Positions 8,118 through 15,219 of a DNA stretch of 64,000 bases are shown piece by piece. How positions within the stretch are numbered: the stretch's first letter is position 1; each line of letters starts with the position of its first letter. The notes below the pieces were generated by a model. It was not told where the DNA came from. It saw only the letters and a program-made list of their open reading frames with translations, and did no database searches. The translations under genes and the position numbers were made by a program. The stretch is from Brevundimonas sp. NIBR11 (GTDB lineage Bacteria; Pseudomonadota; Alphaproteobacteria; Caulobacterales; Caulobacteraceae), in the NCBI RefSeq assembly GCF_027912535.1, contig NZ_CP115465.1:1716001-1780000 (forward strand), given 5' to 3'.

Positions 8118-9227
8118 ATGCAACTGTTTGACGCCGTCACCCTCGGCGAGCCCAGGCTCACGCGGGACGGATACCTCGTGGCCGATGCCAAGATCGCTCG
8201 GACCGGAATCCAGATCTACTCGGGCAAGGAAGTCGATCCAGAGAACAAGCAGGGCTACCGCGACCGTGCGGTTGTGCGGGTCTTCCGGCCTGAAAGCGAG
8301 GTCTTCTCGACCGACGCTCTCGCCAGCTTTGCGCACCGCCCGGTCACAAACGACCACCCCGCTGAGGCCGTCTCCGCCGCCAACTGGCGCGACCACAGCG
8401 TAGGCATGACCGGCAACGAGATCGCCCGAGACGGCGACTACATCCGCGTCCCGATGGTCGTGATGGACTCCGCCGCTGTCGCCGCCTGGAAAGACGGCAA
8501 GCGCGAACTGTCCTGCGGCTACGAGAGCAAGATCGTCTTCGACGCAGGCACGACGCCCGATGGGCAGGCCTACGATGCCATCCAGACCAACATCCGAGGA
8601 AACCACCTCGCCATCGTGGCGCGAGGCCGGGCCGGATCGGAATGCCGCATCGGGGATCAGGACGCCCCCGAACGCGGTCGCTCCCCTGCGTCCCTCAACC
8701 ATGGAGACCGTCATATGACGCTCAAGACCATTACCGTGGACGGCCTCCCGGTCGAGACCACGGACGCCGGCATCGCAGCGATCGAGAAGCTGCGCGGCCT
8801 GCTCACTGTCGCCGACACGGCCCGGGCCACGGCCGTCAGCGATCACGCCGCCGCCATAGCCGCCAAGGACAAGGAACTGGCGGAGAAGGACGACGAGATC
8901 GAGAAGCTGAAGAAGAAGGTGGTCGAAGACGCTGCCCTCGACGCTCTGGTCGCCGACCGCGCCGCTGTCGTCACCAAGGCAAAGGCGCTGAAGGCTGATG
9001 TCGTCACCGACGGCAAATCGATCGAGCAGATCAAGCGCGATGTCCTTGGCGACGCCGTCAAGGAGAAGTCGGCGGACTACGTCGATGCAGCCTGGGATCT
9101 GAAGGCGGCCGACACGGCCAACGACAGCATCCGTGACGCCGTCCGTCACCAGGACCAATCCACCAACGATGCCTGGAACGACAGCGTCTTCGCTGCGGCG
9201 GGCGTCGATCAGAAGAAGGCGGCCTAA
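8118..9227 (+). CDS. DUF2213 prohead protease/scaffold-type protein
   Basis: Residues 1 to about 185 match the DUF2213 pattern (LTRDGYLVADAKIARTG, FAHRPVTNDHP, KRELSCGYES, NHLAIVARGRAG), including His and Ser residues that could act in a prohead protease. The rest is a highly charged coiled-coil scaffold (KDKELAEKDDEIEKLKKKVV) ending near the decoration gene. This protease-scaffold fusion shapes the procapsid and is then degraded. ATG 8118 is preferred over GTG 8076, because the extra 14 codons lie in what looks like the old portal 3' end. Confidence 0.85.
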   Translation: MQLFDAVTLGEPRLTRDGYLVADAKIARTGIQIYSGKEVDPENKQGYRDRAVVRVFRPESEVFSTDALASFAHRPVTNDHPAEAVSAANWRDHSVGMTGNEIARDGDYIRVPMVVMDSAAVAAWKDGKRELSCGYESKIVFDAGTTPDGQAYDAIQTNIRGNHLAIVARGRAGSECRIGDQDAPERGRSPASLNHGDRHMTLKTITVDGLPVETTDAGIAAIEKLRGLLTVADTARATAVSDHAAAIAAKDKELAEKDDEIEKLKKKVVEDAALDALVADRAAVVTKAKALKADVVTDGKSIEQIKRDVLGDAVKEKSADYVDAAWDLKAADTANDSIRDAVRHQDQSTNDAWNDSVFAAAGVDQKKAA

Positions 9228-9230
9228 CCC

Positions 9231-9593
9231 ATGGCTCTCATCGAAACGCGGGGCACCGCCAACTTCCTCGTCTCCGAGGCAAACGGTATGTATCGCTCGC
9301 GCGATGCGGTCACCGTCGCCGCCGGCGCCGCGCCTGGTCTCCTGGCCGGCACGATCCTTGGCAAGCTGACCTCGGGCGGCAACTACGTTGCCTATGCTCC
9401 GGGCGGCTCCGACGGCTCCCAGACCATCGCCGGCATCCTGTGGGAAGCCGCCGTCGGCACGGTCAAGAAGACCGTCGTCACCCGCGACGCCGAAGTGAAC
9501 GGCGCTCATCTCATCTATCAGTCCGGCGCCAATGACGCTGCGAAGGCCACGGCCAACGCTGCGCTCAAGGCCCTCGGCATCATCGTCCGATAA
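9231..9593 (+). CDS. Head decoration protein, lambda gpD-like
   Basis: The 120-residue size, the position between scaffold and major capsid genes, and the motif LVSEANGMYRSRDAVTVAAG with a following Gly-rich strand region all match the HDPD (head decoration protein D) family. It would bind capsid three-fold axes after expansion. Confidence 0.85.
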   Translation: MALIETRGTANFLVSEANGMYRSRDAVTVAAGAAPGLLAGTILGKLTSGGNYVAYAPGGSDGSQTIAGILWEAAVGTVKKTVVTRDAEVNGAHLIYQSGANDAAKATANAALKALGIIVR

Positions 9594-9606
9594 GGGGGCC
9601 CACACC

Positions 9607-10632
9607 ATGGCATCGATGGACATCTTCAACTCGTCTGCCTTCTCGATGACGTCCCTCACGGGCGCCGTCCGGAAGGTGGGCTTCAAGCCCCAGCTGCTGG
9701 GTGAGCTGGGCATATTCGAGCCCATGCCCGTCCGCACCCGCACGGTCTTCGTCGACCGCCGGGAGGACAAGCTGGTCCTGATTCCGTCCAGCCCGGTCGG
9801 CGCTCCGCCGAAGGAGCTGGTGGTCGATCCCCGCAACGCCGTGCCTCTGAAGACCACCCGCCTGGCTGAGGGCTTCACGCTCTACGCCGAAGAACTGCAG
9901 GGCATCCGCGCCTTTGGTACGGACTCCGAGTTCGCCCAGGTCCAAACCGAATACCTGAAGCGCATGGCGTCGGTTCGTGACGACATGGAACTGACCCACG
10001 AGTTCCACCGCCTCGGCGCCCTGCAGGGCCTGCTGCTGGACGCGGACGGCACCTCGGTGATTTACAACTACTTCACCGAGTTCGGCGTCGCCGAGCCGAC
10101 CGAGATCGATTTCGATCTGGACAACGCATCCCCGGCCCAAGGCGCGATTCGTCTGAAGTCTGCGGCGCTGATCCGGTCGATGCGTCGTTCGGCGGGCGGT
10201 TCGTTCACCCCGGGCACCACGATCCACGCCCTGGCCGGCGATGCGTTCTTCGACGCGCTCGTCACCAGCGCCGAGGTCGAGAAGTCCTACCTCAACTGGG
10301 CTGCCGCCGCGGACCTCCGCACCGACAAGTCCTTCACGGCCTTCACCTACGCCGGGATCACCTACCACAACTACCAGGGCACAGACGACAACTCGACCGT
10401 CGCCATCCCCACCGACAAGGCGAAGTTCTTCCCCGTCGGCGCCAAGGACGTGTTCAAGAAGGCCATGGCTCCGGCCGAGTTCGGCCCTTACGTGAATACG
10501 CTGGGTCAGGACACCTACGCGATGAACATCGTGGACCGTGACCGTCAGGCGTTCACGCGCGGCGAGCTCTACAGCTACCCGCTGTACTTCTGCCAGCGTC
10601 CCGACGTCCTGCGCACCGCCCGGAGAACCTGA
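9607..10632 (+). CDS. Major capsid protein, lambda gpE family
   Basis: The 341-residue protein fits the phage major capsid protein E family (HK97 fold). Visible features are an N-terminal MDIFNSSAFSMTSLTGAV, the FTLYAEELQGIRAFGTDSE segment, and a C-terminus AFTRGELYSYPLYFCQRPD. An AAGGGGG ribosome-binding site at 9592-9598 selects ATG 9607. An upstream in-frame ATG at 9532 lies inside the decoration gene and is rejected. Confidence 0.93.
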   Translation: MASMDIFNSSAFSMTSLTGAVRKVGFKPQLLGELGIFEPMPVRTRTVFVDRREDKLVLIPSSPVGAPPKELVVDPRNAVPLKTTRLAEGFTLYAEELQGIRAFGTDSEFAQVQTEYLKRMASVRDDMELTHEFHRLGALQGLLLDADGTSVIYNYFTEFGVAEPTEIDFDLDNASPAQGAIRLKSAALIRSMRRSAGGSFTPGTTIHALAGDAFFDALVTSAEVEKSYLNWAAAADLRTDKSFTAFTYAGITYHNYQGTDDNSTVAIPTDKAKFFPVGAKDVFKKAMAPAEFGPYVNTLGQDTYAMNIVDRDRQAFTRGELYSYPLYFCQRPDVLRTARRT

Positions 10633-10634
10633 TC

Positions 10635-10901
10635 ATGACGACCTACACGATCGACAATCAGTCCCCGGTCGATAAGGCCTTCACCACGGTCGACGGCTTC
10701 CAGATCGTCGCGGCCGGCAAAAAGGCCGACGTTCACACCGCCCAGCCCCTCACCGACGAGTTCATCGCGGTGCTCGAGGCGGACAACGTCAAGGTCACCA
10801 AGGCCAAGGGTCAGAAGGACCCGCTGGACCACGATGACGACGGCAAGAAGGGCGGGGCCGCTCCGGCTCCCGCTCCGAAGCCCGAAGACCAGAAGGCCTG
10901 A
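10635..10901 (+). CDS. Small virion-region protein, 88 aa, unknown
   Basis: It lies two bases after the capsid stop. The first 55 residues look like a small beta-rich domain. The tail is highly charged and Pro/Ala-rich (DHDDDGKKGG then APAPAPKPEDQ). Position matches lambda FI or a small head protein, but similarity to either is not visible. Confidence 0.6.
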   Translation: MTTYTIDNQSPVDKAFTTVDGFQIVAAGKKADVHTAQPLTDEFIAVLEADNVKVTKAKGQKDPLDHDDDGKKGGAAPAPAPKPEDQKA

Positions 10902-10904
10902 CCG

Positions 10905-11318
10905 ATGGCCGGGCATGGAACACCAGAGGGCTTCACAACGTGGCTCGCAGCTCGCGGCCACGACCTGCCCGACGACGCCCCCAGCCCGGCCATTCTTCTC
11001 CAACGTGCCGACGACTATCTTGACGCGGTCTACGGCGCGCGGCTGGCAAACACCGAGCCGTCCGACGCCCTGAGCCTCGCCCTGGAGCGGGCAGCCTACG
11101 CCGCTGCATGGCATGAAGCCCAGAACCCCGGCTCCCTGTCGGTCTCCGTGGTCGCCTCCCAGCAGGTGAAGCGCGAGAAGATCGACGTCATCGAGGCCGA
11201 ATATTTCCAAGGGACCGGCGGTGCGCTGGCCACGGCCACGCCGCAACTGTCGTTAGTGGACGGCATTCTCACCCCGTTCCTCGACAAGCCCGGCCTACCC
11301 ACCATCTTCGTGGTCTGA
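10905..11318 (+). CDS. Head-tail connector (adaptor) protein
   Basis: The 137-residue helical protein begins with TPEGFTTWLAARGHDLPDD and contains ILLQRADDYLDAVYGARL. That pattern is shared by phage adaptor proteins, some annotated as DnaT-like ssDNA-binding proteins. Location directly after the capsid genes supports an adaptor ring under the portal. Its stop overlaps the next start. Confidence 0.75.
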   Translation: MAGHGTPEGFTTWLAARGHDLPDDAPSPAILLQRADDYLDAVYGARLANTEPSDALSLALERAAYAAAWHEAQNPGSLSVSVVASQQVKREKIDVIEAEYFQGTGGALATATPQLSLVDGILTPFLDKPGLPTIFVV

Positions 11319-11683
11319 TGACCGCCTTCGAATATTCCCGCCCCCTCGCCACGGCGAACCGTCTAATCGAGCGCTTCGGCCAGCTTGGAGCCATTGAGAA
11401 GCCCGGCGAGCCTCTGGGCCCGACCTACGACCCCGGCGAACCGGTCCCCATCACCACCCCTGCCCGCTTCGTCATCATCGGCTTCGAGGCCAAGGAGATC
11501 GACGGGACACGGGTCCTCGCCACCGACAAGAAGGCTCTGGTCGCACCGGGCGTGCTGACCGCCGATCCGACGCCCGCTGACCGCTTGGTTGAAGCGAACG
11601 GCGTCTCGTGGTCCATTGTCGCCGTCGACACCCTTCGACCGGCGGAGACGACGTTGCTTCACACCCTGCAGGTCCGACGTTGA
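11318..11683 (+). CDS. Neck/head-closure-type protein, 121 aa
   Basis: It starts in an ATGA overlap. The protein is a small beta-rich domain with EKPGEPLGPTYDPGEPVPIT and a C-terminal RPAETTLLHTLQVRR typical of phage stopper or head-closure proteins (a final 'ty.lqvrr' strand). Order in the operon (adaptor, stopper, tail completion, terminator) supports the call. Confidence 0.7.
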   Translation: MTAFEYSRPLATANRLIERFGQLGAIEKPGEPLGPTYDPGEPVPITTPARFVIIGFEAKEIDGTRVLATDKKALVAPGVLTADPTPADRLVEANGVSWSIVAVDTLRPAETTLLHTLQVRR

Positions 11684-11943
11684 GCGAGCACAAAGCTCCG
11701 ACGGAGCGCGCCACGGCAGCATTGCTCGAGATCATTTCGATCTCACAGCATTACCAGGCGGCGATCATCCGTGGCGGAAGCGCCGGGGAAGTCACTGCGA
11801 TCAGAGGAAAGGCACATGACATGTTGGACGCCTTCCTCGATCAGAAGTCCGAAGCGGCAACCGTAGTCCGCGCCATGATCGCGGGCCACCCCGACGTAGA
11901 TGGCCTTGCCCAAGAGGGCGCTCGCAGGCTGCTGGACGAATAA
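11680..11943 (+). CDS. Small phage structural-region protein, 87 aa
   Basis: It starts at TTG 11680 in a TTGA overlap with the preceding stop, giving a clean 87-residue helical protein. Longer starts in this frame lie within the preceding gene. No domain recognised. Confidence 0.55.
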   Translation: MSEHKAPTERATAALLEIISISQHYQAAIIRGGSAGEVTAIRGKAHDMLDAFLDQKSEAATVVRAMIAGHPDVDGLAQEGARRLLDE

Positions 11944-11947
11944 CCTT

Positions 11948-12988
11948 ATGGCCAGAACCCGGGCGCAACGGCAGGTCTATGCCGACCTGCTGGAGCGCTA
12001 TGGGCGGGCCGTCGCTGATGCGTTCTTTCGGGCCATTGACGACATCCGGAAGGCCGCATCTCTCCAGGCGGTGACCGCAGCGATCGAAGCCGGCGACATC
12101 GAGGGCGCGCTCGACGCATTGGACATCGATCCGGCGGCGTTCAACGACATGCTGGACCGGATCAAGGACGCTCAGACCGCAGGAGGCAACGCCGCGACCG
12201 AGGCGATGCCGAAACGCGGGCGGGACGGAACAGCGCTGCAAGTTCGCTTCGATGGCCGGGCATACGCCGCTGAGGCCTGGCTCCGGCAGCACTCATCGGA
12301 ATTGATTAGCCGGACCACGACCGACATGCGCGCCGCCGCTCGCGCCTCGCTCACCGACAATCTGGCCCGGGGTCGCAATCCCCGACAGGCCGCACTTGAC
12401 ATCGTCGGGCGCCTCAACCGGGTGACCGGCAAGCGCGAGGGTGGCGTCTTGGGCCTATCAGCACCTCAGGAGGCCTATGTCCGATCCGCCCGGGAAGAGC
12501 TGGCGTCCGCGGATCCTGCGGCCCTCCGGCACTATCTGACTCGGACCCGTCGGGATCGGCGCTTCGACCGGACCGTGACCAAGGCGATCCGCGAGGGCGT
12601 CGCCCCGCCGAAGGAGATCGCGGCGCGGGCGCTCACTGCCTACGAGCGTCGCCTCCTCCAGCTTCGCGGCGAGACCATCGCCCGGGTCGAGACCATGACC
12701 GCCCTGCAGCGCGGCAAGCGGCAGGCGTTCGAACAGGCGATCGCGGCCGGGAAAATCAGCGAGGCTGACGTTCGGAAGGCCTGGCGCTCGGCCGGCGACC
12801 TTCGCGTCCGCCACACCCACGTGATGCTCAACGGGGACAGCGCGGGCTTCAACGAGCCGTTCAGGTCTGCCTCGGGCTCGCTGATGCAGCATCCCATGGA
12901 TCAAAGCCTGGGCGCCGGCCCTGACGAGATCGTGGGCTGCCGCTGCGACTGCGAATATCAGATCGACTTCTACGCCAACCTGAGGTGA
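11948..12988 (+). CDS. Phage head morphogenesis protein, Mu gpF / SPP1 gp7 family
   Basis: 346 residues. The N-terminal two thirds are helical and basic. The C-terminal domain carries the family signature: WRSAGDLRVRHTHVMLNGD, then a Pro/Met segment, then EIVGCRCDCEYQ with the conserved CRC. These minor head proteins attach to the portal. In many phages this gene directly follows the portal; here it sits among the neck genes. The start ATG 11948 is four bases past the preceding stop. Confidence 0.8.
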   Translation: MARTRAQRQVYADLLERYGRAVADAFFRAIDDIRKAASLQAVTAAIEAGDIEGALDALDIDPAAFNDMLDRIKDAQTAGGNAATEAMPKRGRDGTALQVRFDGRAYAAEAWLRQHSSELISRTTTDMRAAARASLTDNLARGRNPRQAALDIVGRLNRVTGKREGGVLGLSAPQEAYVRSAREELASADPAALRHYLTRTRRDRRFDRTVTKAIREGVAPPKEIAARALTAYERRLLQLRGETIARVETMTALQRGKRQAFEQAIAAGKISEADVRKAWRSAGDLRVRHTHVMLNGDSAGFNEPFRSASGSLMQHPMDQSLGAGPDEIVGCRCDCEYQIDFYANLR

Positions 12989-12992
12989 CGCT

Positions 12993-13448
12993 ATGGCTCA
13001 GGGCTCGTTCTCGGCGCAGATGAGCGCATGGACCCGAGAGACCAAAGAGCGGATGCGCGCCGTTCACAGGGGTAGCGCTCAGGCCGTCGTGGAGCTGATG
13101 CAGACGCCTCGCGGCACCGGCGGCAACCTCCGGGTCGACACGGGCTTCCTCCGCGCCTCTCTCGTAGCGACCACAGGCGCGGCCCTGCCTGCCCAAACTT
13201 TCAAACCGGATGGGGTCAAGGCCTTCGCTTATGACGCGGGCCCGATCAACCTGGTCATCGCGAACGCCGACATCAAAGACCCCATCACGGCCGTCTATAC
13301 CGCCAACTACGCCCGGCCCCGCGAATATGGGGCGCGAGGGCACGCCGCGGATCGCTGGGTCGCACTCGCCGCACAGCGCTGGCCGCAGGTAGTCCAACAG
13401 GAATGCGCGAAAGCCCAGGCCTCGGTCGCGTCGCGCTCGGGAGTATAG
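12993..13448 (+). CDS. Tail completion protein (HK97 gp10 / lambda Z-like)
   Basis: The 151-residue protein contains RVDTGFLRASLVAT and YTANYARPREYGAR, typical of gp10-type minor tail proteins, where a 'VDTG.LR.S' strand and a 'Y...veyG' strand recur. It would cap the tail tube end that joins the head. Confidence 0.8.
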   Translation: MAQGSFSAQMSAWTRETKERMRAVHRGSAQAVVELMQTPRGTGGNLRVDTGFLRASLVATTGAALPAQTFKPDGVKAFAYDAGPINLVIANADIKDPITAVYTANYARPREYGARGHAADRWVALAAQRWPQVVQQECAKAQASVASRSGV

Positions 13449-13451
13449 CCC

Positions 13452-13859
13452 ATGGCCGATCCCGCCGTCGTCACAGCGCTCCTGCTGCAGCAATGCGAGT
13501 CCCTCGTTATCTCGTCGCCGGCCATGCCGATCGCCTACCCTGACGTCGCCTTTTCGCCGCCGGCTGATGGCAAGTACCTCCGCGTCGAACTCTTCAAGAA
13601 TGCACCGTTCTGGGAGGGCCTCGCGTCCGGCCGGATCGACCAGGGGCTGCTTCAGATCATGGTCGTCTGGCCGCGCAATCGTGGGATCATCAAGCCCGCC
13701 GAAGTCGCCGCCCTCGTCGAGGAGCACTTCAAGAAGGGCACTCGGATGACGGGCTCTGGCGTGACCGTGAAGGTCAACCGGGAGCCCTACTCCAGCTCTC
13801 CGATCACGAGTCCGGACAAGTCCGAGACGCCCGTCACCATTCCGTGGATCGCAGTCTAG
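13452..13859 (+). CDS. Tail terminator protein (DUF4128 / lambda gpU-like)
   Basis: The 135-residue protein has YLRVELFKNAPF, GRIDQGLLQIMVVWPRNRG and a C-terminal PVTIPWIAV strand, matching phage tail terminator proteins that stop tube growth. It is placed between tail completion and tail tube genes as expected. Confidence 0.8.
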   Translation: MADPAVVTALLLQQCESLVISSPAMPIAYPDVAFSPPADGKYLRVELFKNAPFWEGLASGRIDQGLLQIMVVWPRNRGIIKPAEVAALVEEHFKKGTRMTGSGVTVKVNREPYSSSPITSPDKSETPVTIPWIAV

Positions 13860-13916
13860 CGCCACGGCCCGCCCTATCCCGCGTGGGCTGCGGACCTCTG
13901 AAAACAGGAGCCACCC

Positions 13917-14387
13917 ATGGCAATCGGCACGTCCGAGGGCTCGACCGTGTTCATCGGTCCGGTCACCACGGCAACATCGCAATCGGCGCTCGCCGCCCTC
14001 ACCTACGTCGAGATCGGCAGCGTCGAGAGCATCGGCGAGTTCGGCCCCCAGGGTCAGGATGTCTCGTTCACGCCCCTGAAAGGCCCTAGCGTCCAGCATC
14101 TGAAGGGCGCGATCGACAACGGCATGCTGCCGATCGTTTACGCTGCTGATCCTCTGGATCCCGGCCAGATCGCCCTCAGCGCCGCCGCCGCGACGAAGTT
14201 CGAATACGCCATCAAGATCGAGCTCAACGACGAAGCCGACGGCAACGACACCCCGACGATCTTCTATGCGCGGGGCCCGGTCTTCGGAAAACGCATCAAC
14301 GTCGGCGGCGCCAACGACGTCCGGAAGCGCACCTCGAACGTCGGCCTGAACGTCCTGGTCGAGGTCGCCGGCGCCGCGGTCACCTAA
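13917..14387 (+). CDS. Major tail tube protein
   Basis: The 156-residue protein follows the tail terminator gene. It shows the typical tail tube pattern: an early ESIGEFGPQGQDVSFTPLKG and a mid-protein DPLDPGQIALSAAA. A good ribosome-binding context (ACAGGAGCC) precedes ATG 13917. Hexamers of this protein form the tube. Confidence 0.85.
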   Translation: MAIGTSEGSTVFIGPVTTATSQSALAALTYVEIGSVESIGEFGPQGQDVSFTPLKGPSVQHLKGAIDNGMLPIVYAADPLDPGQIALSAAAATKFEYAIKIELNDEADGNDTPTIFYARGPVFGKRINVGGANDVRKRTSNVGLNVLVEVAGAAVT

Positions 14388-14449
14388 CTCCTTCTCCCTA
14401 AACTTAACGCCGTGGGTCGCGCCCCGGCGTCCTTTTGCAGGACACTCCT

Positions 14450-14866
14450 ATGGACCTCTCCACCCTCGACACCTCAGCCTTGGCCAACGAAGGCGCGGTG
14501 CTTCATCTGAACGGCCCCACCGGCCAGCCGCTATTCCAGGACGACGGCGAGACCCCCGTCACGCTGACCCTGCTTGGCGAGGACAGCGATGTCGTCACCA
14601 AGGCGAACAACGAGGCCGCCAATCGCTTCCTGACCTCGATGGGCAACGCCCAGGCCGTGACGGCCGAGGTCTCCAAGGCCAACGAGCTGAAGAAGTTCGC
14701 TGCGGCCACTGTGGCGTGGGACGGTGTCGTGGTCGAAGGCAAGCGCCTGGACTGCAACGCCGCCACGGCCGGCGCCCTCTACCGGCGCTTCCCGTGGATC
14801 GCCGATCAGGTCCGCGTCTTCATCCGTGACCGTGCCCATTTCTTGAAGGCCTCGCCGACGGCCTGA
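14450..14866 (+). CDS. Tail assembly chaperone, short form (lambda gpG-like)
   Basis: 138 residues beginning MDLSTLDTSALANEG, located between tail tube and tape measure genes exactly as lambda G. ATG 14450 has CAGGAC about 7 nt upstream and is preferred over TTG 14435. The gene ends at TGA 14864-14866. An open -1 frame downstream has no usable start, so this is the zero-frame part of a G/GT pair. Confidence 0.85.
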   Translation: MDLSTLDTSALANEGAVLHLNGPTGQPLFQDDGETPVTLTLLGEDSDVVTKANNEAANRFLTSMGNAQAVTAEVSKANELKKFAAATVAWDGVVVEGKRLDCNAATAGALYRRFPWIADQVRVFIRDRAHFLKASPTA

Positions 14867-15219
14867 TCAGCTTCGCCGAGGCGGTCTCTGGCGGGGTCGA
14901 TCAAAAGAAACTGCCCCACCTCCCGCCAGCCGCTGCGCGGATTTGGCTCGCCTTCGTTGACCTGCAGGCGACCCGCGACCGGGGCATGGCTGTCGGGCCG
15001 ATCACCTGGGCCGAGATCAATGCCTACGACGCCGCCACCTTCGCCATGCTGACGGCATGGGAAAAACGCCTGATCCGGCGCGCCGACGACGCCTACGAGG
15101 CCGTCCGCCTCGGCGTGAAGCCCAAGCCGACAAGCGTCGCGACGATGCGAGCCACGCTCCGGGCCGCCATCGCCGCGCGAAACGCTAAGAGCCCGCCAGG
15201 GGAGGCTTCGAATGACTGA
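14830..15219 (+). CDS. T-like extension of the tail assembly chaperone, reached by -1 frameshift
   Basis: The -1 frame relative to the short chaperone is open from 14830 (after TGA 14827-14829) to TGA 15217-15219. It encodes plausible protein throughout (LPPAAARIWLAFVDLQATRD before the first ATG at 14986). There is no ATG, GTG or TTG between 14830 and 14986, so this part must be translated by shifting from the G-like frame, as in lambda gpGT. The fusion product binds the tape measure protein. Its stop overlaps the tape measure start. Confidence 0.75.
   Translation, partial: PCPFLEGLADGLISFAEAVSGGVDQKKLPHLPPAAARIWLAFVDLQATRDRGMAVGPITWAEINAYDAATFAMLTAWEKRLIRRADDAYEAVRLGVKPKPTSVATMRATLRAAIAARNAKSPPGEASND
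14839..14882 (+). promoter_or_regulatory. Probable -1 ribosomal frameshift site with downstream hairpin
   Basis: The shift must occur between 14830 and 14863. The best candidate is T TTC TTG at 14839-14845, where Phe-Leu codons in frame 0 become TTT CTT (also Phe-Leu) in frame -1. Three bases later GCCTCG (14849-14854) can pair with CGAGGC (14877-14882), a possible stimulatory stem. The heptamer is not a classic XXXYYYZ, so the exact site is uncertain. Confidence 0.5.

Noticed and set aside
9532..9606. Longer N-terminus for the major capsid protein
   Set aside because: The extension lies in the decoration gene and is Arg/Pro/Ser-rich. The strong AAGGGGG site supports ATG 9607.
8112..9878. 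A 588-codon reverse-strand open frame over the protease and capsid genes
   Set aside because: It is antisense to three well-supported phage genes and has a skewed Arg/Gly/Val composition. It is a shadow frame.
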